Source: a virus
Length of the DNA stretch: 64,000 nucleotides
IMG/VR virus record: IMGVR_UViG_3300047552_000145
Span: 1 to 64,000 of that record
Reading direction: 5' to 3' (one strand)
A program made the position numbers and the translations under genes. The notes under the pieces are model-generated. The model did no database searches. It saw only the letters and a list, made by a program, of their open reading frames with translations, and had not been told where the DNA came from. Positions 58,491-64,000 of this stretch are shown here, one piece after another. The first letter of the stretch is position 1; every line of letters starts with the position of its first letter.

Positions 58491-58493
58491 TAA
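57132..58493 (+). CDS. glycine-rich adhesin with carbohydrate-binding-like N-terminal domain, paralog 3
   Basis: A 453-residue protein: N-terminal jelly-roll type domain (about residues 1-225; TYVMIDNTKTYRYSVWVRRTSSTSAGTFYMGCHSNGSGDVY..., TTRLQFYSPRIELVDG), which resembles phage carbohydrate-binding modules, then a linker with KDHGEIISMSSYTSSGTYTWTRPTNCTKVLVKVVGGGGGAAGYCESGG and the third copy of the glycine-rich domain. The linker ITSYASPGTFTW/SMSSYTSSGTYTW is common to paralogs 2 and 3, so the N-terminal domain was exchanged while the tip was kept. Confidence 0.78.
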   Translation: MPVQLKKLNNLNLLDLSTWTVGQNTVANFPINGAIAENNRIYDTGPYGQSVLVWGTYPTGGSDADGGWEGTYVMIDNTKTYRYSVWVRRTSSTSAGTFYMGCHSNGSGDVYGLHDGASNTNPYFDYRSTSYFSQNQWYLVVGHIFPHTTPTGTAPHNDTGIWTKKGGKIFGNQGNIPWDCKWSPSANAGMHRTYHYYCGDTTTRLQFYSPRIELVDGNQPTIEHLLNIDLTNPSVQPEAIVYSDGTPQATSANTPTKDHGEIISMSSYTSSGTYTWTRPTNCTKVLVKVVGGGGGAAGYCESGGAGGYAEKLISVENVNSVTVTVGGGGSNTGYYAAAGNGGTSSFGSYVSASGGYGSNQNISHTGGYGGVGSGGDINLYGGGGTGHSNSMSHGATARGGRSYFGGASGLNRASSGSTVGTAAPGVGGPGGRTNENWAGGVGTAGAVFIWEYR

Positions 58494-58955
58494 ATGAAAA
58501 GAGCATTAATTAGTTTAATTGAAATTGGTAGAGTTTGTGAAGTTGTAGAACAAGGAAGAGAGTTCGAAACAACTTCTGATTTTAAATGGGTTGATTGCCC
58601 AGACGATGTTTTAACATCACATACATACGATGAAAGCACTAATACATTCACGCCACACAACCCTCTGGCGATCCCAGGGTTTGTTGAAGAAGGTTACAGA
58701 GTTGCTCGTCAGATCGCATATAAGAGCGTAGGTGAGCAAATGGATATGATGTTCAAAGAATTAGCCGCGACTGGAACTATTGCGCCAGATGGTCCTTGGG
58801 CTTCTCACGTCGCCCAAGTAAAAGCCACTATCCCGAAAGATGATCCAGCAGCAGTTATGGAATGGAATAAACAACACGCTGCAACTCTAGCTGCCGCTAC
58901 TGTCGCTGCACCTGCACCAGTAACCGAACCAACTAGCCAAAATCTACCAACATAA
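58494..58955 (+). CDS. fibre-operon protein with XkdW-like segment
   Basis: The 153-residue protein has an N-terminal beta-type half (LISLIEIGRVCEVVEQGREFETTSDFKWVDCPDDVLTSHTYD), a middle AYKSVGEQMDMMFKELAATG segment related to the XkdW-type end of the gene at 52519, and an Ala/Pro/Thr-rich disordered tail. It starts at the base after the adhesin stop. A fibre-assembly or adaptor role is likely. Confidence 0.68.
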   Translation: MKRALISLIEIGRVCEVVEQGREFETTSDFKWVDCPDDVLTSHTYDESTNTFTPHNPLAIPGFVEEGYRVARQIAYKSVGEQMDMMFKELAATGTIAPDGPWASHVAQVKATIPKDDPAAVMEWNKQHAATLAAATVAAPAPVTEPTSQNLPT

Positions 58956-58958
58956 ATA
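58952..58958 (+). promoter_or_regulatory. late-promoter-like box ATAAATA
   Basis: CATAAATACATTA overlaps the stop of the preceding gene, 33-39 bases before ATG 58991. The bases after the box (ACATT) resemble the T4 late extension ACTATT. Well spaced to drive the second modification island. Confidence 0.55.
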
Positions 58959-58990
58959 CATTATAACAATTTAGTGAGGTGAACGTTTTT

Positions 58991-60226
58991 ATGAATAAAT
59001 TCTCTAAGAGATTTTCTGTTGCGCATTTTGATAGATTTAGTGGTGAATATGAAGACTTCTATTATAGGGTCATGAAGAACGCTGATCCAGCGTACTTGGA
59101 TAACATCCACGATGTTTATTTTGGTAAGTATTTTGAATATGAATACAAGGGTGAGGTTAAACGATGTGGTAACGCCATGGGTGTTCAAGCATCAGACGCC
59201 CAAGTAGATTATTTGTTTAAACTACAAGAAGAAACTGGTGTTGAAATATCTTTAACGTTCAACACAGTTGAAGTTCCAAACGAGGTTGTATTTGATCACG
59301 ACATTCGCGCTAAGTTCGTTGAGTGGATTGGTTCATATTATGATAGAGGTTTAAGGTCTTGTACAATCAGCTCAGAGCATATTATGCGCACGGGTGAATT
59401 ACAAGCTAGATGTCCAGACATGCGTTGGAAGTCTACTGTAAATCAGATTGTGGCAGACGCACAGCAACTAATTGACTATGCATACCTTGGTTATAATACA
59501 ATTCTGCTAGACCGTTCTTTAAATAGAAACATTAAAGAGCTTCGCCGTATTCGCGAAGCTCAAAATTATCTAAACAGCAAAAACCCTCAAAAGAAACTAC
59601 TAACATCTCTATTGGTGGCGGAGTCTTGCATCTATAGATGCCCGTTCAAGAAAGAACACGACGCTGTTGGTGAACATATCAGTACAGAATACTTTGCTGG
59701 ACCAGCGAACCTTTCATGTAACGGATGGAGAGGTCTACAACAATTCGCAGAACTACCACGTTCAGGTATTGACTTGGTTGCCAACGACGCTACTATGTTT
59801 AACAAGTTCTTTGATTTAGTTGATATTTTTAAATACTCTGGTCGTTTGACAGTCCCAGCAACCAACTTAGAAGATACCGAACACCTAAAGGCAGTTTGGT
59901 TCTATAAGGGTGGCGACAGGTTTAAGCAGGTTATTAAGTTCGCAAACGAAACAGTTTATGCTGATAACTTTCAAGATATTGTTGAAAATAACTTAATGCC
60001 AATCCACGAATGGGTTCCAGGATGGGTTGATGTAAGGACTGTAAAGGGTGATTACACAAAAACCTTCAAAGGATACAACGGCATTTGGACAACTGAAGGT
60101 GGTAAAAAACTAGAGAAGTTGTTATCTTCTTGTAGAAACCAATGTTGGGATTGCCACGAGTGCGAGCGTACTTTTGGATTCCAAGACATTGACTCAGCAT
60201 TACAAATAAGGAAAGAATTTAAATGA
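58991..60226 (+). CDS. U32-peptidase-like Fe-S protein
   Basis: ATG 58991 is chosen because GAGGTG lies 9 bases upstream; a GTG at 58979 overlaps that site. The 411-residue protein has a TIM-barrel-like pattern (YDRGLRSCTISSEHIMR, YAYLGYNTILLDRSLNRNIKELRRIREA) followed by SLLVAESCIYRCPFKKEHDAVGEH, close to the ESC-x-CP...H motif of the U32 family. The C-terminus adds CRNQCWDCHEC. U32-type proteins (UbiU/UbiV, TrhP) hold a 4Fe-4S cluster and hydroxylate RNA or quinones; some are proteases. It overlaps the halogenase gene (ATGATG). Function here is inferred. Confidence 0.65.
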   Translation: MNKFSKRFSVAHFDRFSGEYEDFYYRVMKNADPAYLDNIHDVYFGKYFEYEYKGEVKRCGNAMGVQASDAQVDYLFKLQEETGVEISLTFNTVEVPNEVVFDHDIRAKFVEWIGSYYDRGLRSCTISSEHIMRTGELQARCPDMRWKSTVNQIVADAQQLIDYAYLGYNTILLDRSLNRNIKELRRIREAQNYLNSKNPQKKLLTSLLVAESCIYRCPFKKEHDAVGEHISTEYFAGPANLSCNGWRGLQQFAELPRSGIDLVANDATMFNKFFDLVDIFKYSGRLTVPATNLEDTEHLKAVWFYKGGDRFKQVIKFANETVYADNFQDIVENNLMPIHEWVPGWVDVRTVKGDYTKTFKGYNGIWTTEGGKKLEKLLSSCRNQCWDCHECERTFGFQDIDSALQIRKEFK

Positions 60227-61845
60227 TGAAAAACCAAATTAACTCTATCACGATTGTTGGCGGTGGAAGTTCTGGTTGGATGACAGCAGCAGCTATTTCT
60301 AAGCAACTCCCAGAAGTAAAATTAACATTGATTGAATCGCCAAACATTCCAATCATTGGAGTTGGAGAATCTACAATTGGTCATATTAATGAGTTCTTAA
60401 GTTTATTAGATCTCAAGGATGAGGATTGGATGCCTCACTGTAATGCAACTTATAAAACTTCTATCAAGTTCATTGACTTTAGAGAGAATCCAAAAGAAGA
60501 ACCTCATAAGTTTCACTATCCATTTGGTATGTTTGATTTCACGGATAAACCAAGATCTATTATGGATTGGTTTATCAACAAGGTACACAACCCAGAAATT
60601 GACAATTCAAACTTTGCAGAGTTCTTTCATGATTCAATCTTGATGACTGATAAGAACAAGCTAACAAAGAATGAAGATGGAAAGGTTCGAGGTTTTGATT
60701 TTAGAACCGACACTGCGTACCACATGGACGCCACAAAGTTTGGTATATTCTTACGAGATAAACTATGCCTACCATCAGGTATGACACATATTCTCGATGA
60801 TGTTACTGAGGTTAATAAAGACGAAAACGGTTACATTAAAACTATCTCCACAAAACAATCTGGTGATCTACACGCTGATTTGTTCATTGACTGTACTGGT
60901 TTTAAATCTTTATTATTAGAACAAGCGATGGGTGTAGAGTTTGTGTCTTTTCACGATACCCTAATGAACGATAGTGCTATCGCTACTATCATCCCTTATA
61001 TCGACAAAGATAAAGAGATGGAAAACTACACAAGTTGTACAGCGATTGAAGCTGGATGGGTTTGGAATATTCCTCTATGGAATCGTATCGGCACTGGATA
61101 TGTTTATTCTTCTAAGTTCGCCACTAAGGAAGAAGCCGAAGCGCAGTTTAGAAAACACTTAAAAAGCAACCGTATGATATTCCCAGACGCAGAACGTGCG
61201 GATACTTGCGAAGTGCGTCATATTAAAATCAAACATGGTGTTCATAAAAAGGCATGGGAAAAGAACGTTATCGGTGTTGGTTTGTCTAATGGCTTTATTG
61301 AACCGCTAGAGTCGACAGGGTTGATGTTAACTCATGAGTGTATCACAAAGATTATTAGCCTGTTGAAGATGAGAAATCGAAATGTAACACGCTTTGATGT
61401 TGACACTTTCAATTACGCTTTTTATGAACAGATCTTAGGGTTTAAGGAATTTATCTCCCAGCACTATGCGCTGTCGATGAGGAACGATACTCCATATTGG
61501 AAACATGTATCTGGTAATGTTGAGTATTCAAAGTCTATGACAGAATTTGTCCCAGCTATTCTAACATCAAACCAAGACTTGGCTTCTAGGTTGTTTAGGT
61601 CTAGAGTATTTGATAACTCTTCAATGAGCGGCATCATCTATATCGCAGCGGGTATGGGTTATAACCCAATAGATTCTGCTAAGATTAAATACCAGAACTT
61701 AAAATATATGGAAACTGTTGATGGACAGAAAGAAGTGTATTCTAACTGGCTCTTACATAAAGAAGAAGTATTAAAACATATCGAAACTCTTGAGACTCAC
61801 TATAAATTCCTTGCAAGAACTATTCATAAAACGGAAGAAGCATAA
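60223..61845 (+). CDS. flavin-dependent tryptophan-halogenase-family enzyme (second copy)
   Basis: A 540-residue protein of classical halogenase length. FAD motif VGGGSSGW (12-19), catalytic-type lysine K78 in ATYKTSIKF, WxWxIP (W279, W281) and GLSNGFIEPLESTG (E360, S364) are all intact. It is clearly a different lineage from the 396-residue enzyme at 10661, with an additional C-terminal helical region (about 400-540). Members halogenate Trp or other aromatics with FADH2, O2 and halide; phage halogenases are known from cyanophages. It is coupled to the U32-like gene. The substrate is not evident; virion proteins or host metabolites are options. Confidence 0.92.
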   Translation: MMKNQINSITIVGGGSSGWMTAAAISKQLPEVKLTLIESPNIPIIGVGESTIGHINEFLSLLDLKDEDWMPHCNATYKTSIKFIDFRENPKEEPHKFHYPFGMFDFTDKPRSIMDWFINKVHNPEIDNSNFAEFFHDSILMTDKNKLTKNEDGKVRGFDFRTDTAYHMDATKFGIFLRDKLCLPSGMTHILDDVTEVNKDENGYIKTISTKQSGDLHADLFIDCTGFKSLLLEQAMGVEFVSFHDTLMNDSAIATIIPYIDKDKEMENYTSCTAIEAGWVWNIPLWNRIGTGYVYSSKFATKEEAEAQFRKHLKSNRMIFPDAERADTCEVRHIKIKHGVHKKAWEKNVIGVGLSNGFIEPLESTGLMLTHECITKIISLLKMRNRNVTRFDVDTFNYAFYEQILGFKEFISQHYALSMRNDTPYWKHVSGNVEYSKSMTEFVPAILTSNQDLASRLFRSRVFDNSSMSGIIYIAAGMGYNPIDSAKIKYQNLKYMETVDGQKEVYSNWLLHKEEVLKHIETLETHYKFLARTIHKTEEA

Positions 61846-61848
61846 ATA
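61842..61848 (+). promoter_or_regulatory. late-promoter-like box ATAAATA
   Basis: CATAAATAATATATT overlaps the halogenase stop, 28-34 bases before ATG 61876; well placed for late transcription of the neck genes. Confidence 0.55.
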
Positions 61849-61875
61849 ATATATTAGCTAATAACCGAGAAGAAT

Positions 61876-62841
61876 ATGGCTGTCGCAACTAGAGAACAAT
61901 TAAAACAATATGCGCTGCGAGCACTAGGTGCTCCAGTGCTAGAGATCAACGTGGACGATGTACAGTTAGAAGACCGTTTAGACGAAGCGTTAGATTACTG
62001 GAATTTATACCACTACGAGGGTGTAGAGCAGATGTATTTGAAGCACCGTATTCGTGCTTCTACTCTAAACCTTCAATCTAACAACGGTACAGACTTTGTG
62101 GTTGCTGAGGTTATCACTGGAGCTACTTCTGGCGCACAAGCCAAGGTTATTCTAGAATCTGGTAGTCAACCTGTCAACGGAAGTATCTATGTACGAAATG
62201 TAACTGGTACATTCGTTGCTGGAGAAACTATTACTGGTTCTTCTGGTCATACTGCTGTTCTTGCTGCAACCAATCCAGTCACTCTTGGCGAGTACGATCT
62301 AAAATACATTACAACACCAGACTACGTTTATGGTGTTACTAAAGTTTTAAATATTGGTCAAGCATCATCGTCTAAAAATATCTTTGACTTACAATACCAA
62401 CTTCGCTTAAACGACTTATACGACCTTACTTCTACATCTATCGTATATTATAAAACAGTGATGTCACACTTGGCGATGCTTGACCTTGAATTAAACGGAC
62501 ACCCATTGTACCGTTTCAATCGTATGCAAAACCGTTTGTACCTTGATGTAAATTGGGAAACTGATATCATTATTGGCGACTACGTTTTATTACAAGGATA
62601 CCGTGCTATTAACCCAGCAGACTTCGCTAAAGTATTTGGCGAGCCTTGGTTGAAACACTATGTAACTGCGCTATTTAAAAAGCAATGGGCAGTTAACATT
62701 AAGAAGTTCTCTGGTTTACAACTACCAGGTGGTGTTACTCTTGATGGTGATAAGCTATACGCTGAAGCTGTTAAAGAGATTGAAGATCTAGAAGACGAAC
62801 TACGAACAAAATCAGCACCACTTGACTTCTTCTTGGGGTAA
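61876..62841 (+). CDS. 13: neck protein gp13
   Basis: The 321-residue protein (T4 gp13 309) has the conserved start: TREQLKQYALRALGAPVLEINVDDVQLEDRLDEALDYWNLYHYEGVEQMYLKHRI. A glycine/Thr-rich insert (VAEVITGATSGAQAKVILESGSQPVNGSIYVRNVTGTFVAGETITGSSGHTA, about 75-135) and the terminal YAEAVKEIEDLEDELRTKSAPLDFFLG complete it. gp13 with gp14 closes the head portal and joins the tail. Confidence 0.9.
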   Translation: MAVATREQLKQYALRALGAPVLEINVDDVQLEDRLDEALDYWNLYHYEGVEQMYLKHRIRASTLNLQSNNGTDFVVAEVITGATSGAQAKVILESGSQPVNGSIYVRNVTGTFVAGETITGSSGHTAVLAATNPVTLGEYDLKYITTPDYVYGVTKVLNIGQASSSKNIFDLQYQLRLNDLYDLTSTSIVYYKTVMSHLAMLDLELNGHPLYRFNRMQNRLYLDVNWETDIIIGDYVLLQGYRAINPADFAKVFGEPWLKHYVTALFKKQWAVNIKKFSGLQLPGGVTLDGDKLYAEAVKEIEDLEDELRTKSAPLDFFLG

Positions 62842-62844
62842 TAC

Positions 62845-63504
62845 ATGGCAACTAATCCATACTTCACCCAAGGGACAACAAGAGAACAAGATCTCATCGA
62901 GGAGATCATCATTGAGTCTTTGAAGATCTACGGTAAAGACTTCTTATACATTCCTCGCACTCAGGTATCAACAGACCGTATCTTCGGCGAAGATCGTTTG
63001 AGTAAATTCGAGCACGCTTATCCAATTGAGATGTACTTTGATAACATTGAGAGTTTAGCGGGTCAGGGTGCTATGATTCAAAAGTTCGGTTTACTAATGG
63101 ATCAGTCTGCAACTCTAACAGTTGCCCGTAAACGATGGACAGATTTAATCGGTGTGCACGGTACAACATATCTTCCAAACAGACCAAACGAAGGTGATTT
63201 GATTTATTACCCTTTAACTAAAGGTTTGTTTGAAATCAAGTTCGTTAAACACCAAGAGCCTTTTTATCAACTAGGTCGTTTGTATACTTACAAACTCGAC
63301 GTTGAATTATATCAATACTCTTCTGAGAAAATTGATACAGGTATTGCTGATATTGATACGTTTGAAACTCTCAAGTCTTTCGACGTGGCAATCAACCCTC
63401 AAGTTGAAGACGCTACTGGTTTCGCAGACAACCAAACATTCAAAGATAAGGCTGTTTCTGAAAATGCGGTGTTCAATGAGAACAATCCATTTGGAGAAGT
63501 TTAA
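62845..63504 (+). CDS. 14: neck protein gp14
   Basis: A 219-residue protein (T4 gp14 256) with NPYFTQGTTREQDLIEEIIIESLKIYGKDFLYIPRTQVSTDRIFGEDRLSKFEHAYPIEMYFDNIESLAGQGAMIQKFGL, the gp14 signature, and LIGVHGTTYLPNRPNEGDLIYYPLTKGLFEIKFV. It forms the neck with gp13. It overlaps gp15 by one base (TAATG). Confidence 0.92.
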   Translation: MATNPYFTQGTTREQDLIEEIIIESLKIYGKDFLYIPRTQVSTDRIFGEDRLSKFEHAYPIEMYFDNIESLAGQGAMIQKFGLLMDQSATLTVARKRWTDLIGVHGTTYLPNRPNEGDLIYYPLTKGLFEIKFVKHQEPFYQLGRLYTYKLDVELYQYSSEKIDTGIADIDTFETLKSFDVAINPQVEDATGFADNQTFKDKAVSENAVFNENNPFGEV

Positions 63505-64000
63505 TGTTAAATAATAGCGTATTTTATCACGGTATTGTTAGGAAATGTATTATCGGATTCGGTCGTCTGTTTTCTAACATCTATATTGACCGCAAAGAAG
63601 ATGACCCAGTAAATGGTCCAACTGTTCAGAGATTACACGTTCCATTGTCTTATGCGCCGAAGGAAAAATGGTTAGTTCGTTTGGATGAAGATCCAACATT
63701 AGAGAACCACACGCTGACTTCTCTACCTAGAATGTCATTTGAAATTATCGCATACACTTACGATTCTTTGCGTAAGGTTAACCGTATGCAATATATGAAG
63801 AACGATGCCGCAGTTGCTAATGGCGATACATCTACATCTATTGTAAGAACTCCAGTCCCATACAACATTGATATGTCGTTGTACATCGTTACAAAGACAC
63901 AAGAAGACGCCCTTCAGATTATCGAACAAATCCTTCCTTGGTTTACCCCAGAATATTCTATGACCATTAATGCCGTAGATGATATGGGTATTACTTTGGA
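63504..64000 (+). CDS. 15: tail sheath stabiliser/terminator gp15 (partial)
   Basis: From ATG 63504 the frame is open to the window end (165 residues). FYHGIVRKCIIGFGRLFSNIYIDRKEDD..., VPLSYAPKEKWLVRLDED, MSFEIIAYTYDSLRKVN and LYIVTKTQEDALQIIEQILPWFTPEYSMTINAV match gp15 of T4 (272 residues). gp15 hexamers cap the tail tube and sheath and connect to the neck. Confidence 0.9.
   Translation, partial: MLNNSVFYHGIVRKCIIGFGRLFSNIYIDRKEDDPVNGPTVQRLHVPLSYAPKEKWLVRLDEDPTLENHTLTSLPRMSFEIIAYTYDSLRKVNRMQYMKNDAAVANGDTSTSIVRTPVPYNIDMSLYIVTKTQEDALQIIEQILPWFTPEYSMTINAVDDMGITL

Noticed and set aside
50705-58955. Diversity-generating retroelement acting on the adhesins
   Set aside because: No reverse transcriptase, accessory gene or template repeat with adenine-biased changes is seen in the window.

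Overview
This window is part of the genome of a T4-like contractile-tailed phage (myovirus). The evidence is a recognisable T4-type replication/late-transcription block (gp33, gp59, gp32), a near-complete T4-type baseplate set (gp48, gp53, gp27, gp5, PAAR tip, gp25, gp6, gp7-like, gp8), neck proteins gp13/gp14/gp15, the small terminase gp16, head-completion gp4, and ATAAATA/CTAAATA late-promoter-like boxes. Many genes resemble those of aquatic T4-like phages: PhoH, a MazG-like enzyme, 2OG-Fe(II) oxygenases, tryptophan-halogenase-family enzymes and a DUF4815-type giant protein. The host is not stated by the sequence. A phage-encoded permuted tmRNA with a 10-residue tag (ANDEVFALAA) resembles beta/gammaproteobacterial tags, so a betaproteobacterial host is a reasonable guess, but only an inference.

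Layout. 1-5351: small early genes on the + strand, mostly ATGA-overlapped, read from sigma70-type promoters, with a metallophosphoesterase, a MazG-like NTP pyrophosphohydrolase and a HAD nucleotidase. 5383-7620: conserved phage proteins, PhoH and a PD-(D/E)XK nuclease. 7610-13994: an accessory cassette of a 2OG-Fe(II) oxygenase, an 18-cysteine Asn-Cys-rich peptide behind an exact T4-type late promoter box, a SPASM radical SAM maturase, an unknown protein, a flavin-dependent halogenase, a B12-binding-type radical SAM enzyme and a second 2OG-type oxygenase. It looks like a RiPP-style peptide-modification cluster carried by a lytic phage and is the most unusual part of the window. 13981-14351: promoter and permuted (two-piece) tmRNA gene. 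14368-18969: Rossmann-like protein, SleB-type wall hydrolase, ClpP-like protease, small membrane proteins, then gp33, gp59 and gp32, ending in a strong terminator.

19016-24063 is a minus-strand block holding gp29-like tape measure, a small ORF joined to a gp26-like hub protein through a candidate -1 frameshift site, gp16, a gp54-like tube protein, a gp2-like protein and gp4. 24102-47944 on the + strand is the baseplate: gp48, gp53, gp27, a multi-enzyme gp5, collar fibre, PAAR, gp25, gp6, gp7-like, a gp8 greatly enlarged by inserted glycine-rich repeats, and a 2444-residue DUF4815-like protein. 47944-58955 is a tail-fibre/adhesin array with two S74 chaperone domains and three paralogous glycine-rich adhesins. 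58991-61845 is a second modification island (U32-like Fe-S protein plus second halogenase), followed by gp13, gp14 and the start of gp15.

How the parts may work together: early promoters feed the small-gene and nucleotide-metabolism region; gp33 with gp55 (not in this window) and the clamp would activate the late boxes that precede the virion genes, the lysis/ClpP genes, the Cys-rich peptide and the second halogenase. Late expression of the modification enzymes suggests that their target may be a virion or late-secreted peptide; this is inference. The tmRNA and ClpP together suggest phage control over ribosome rescue and degradation of tagged proteins late in infection.
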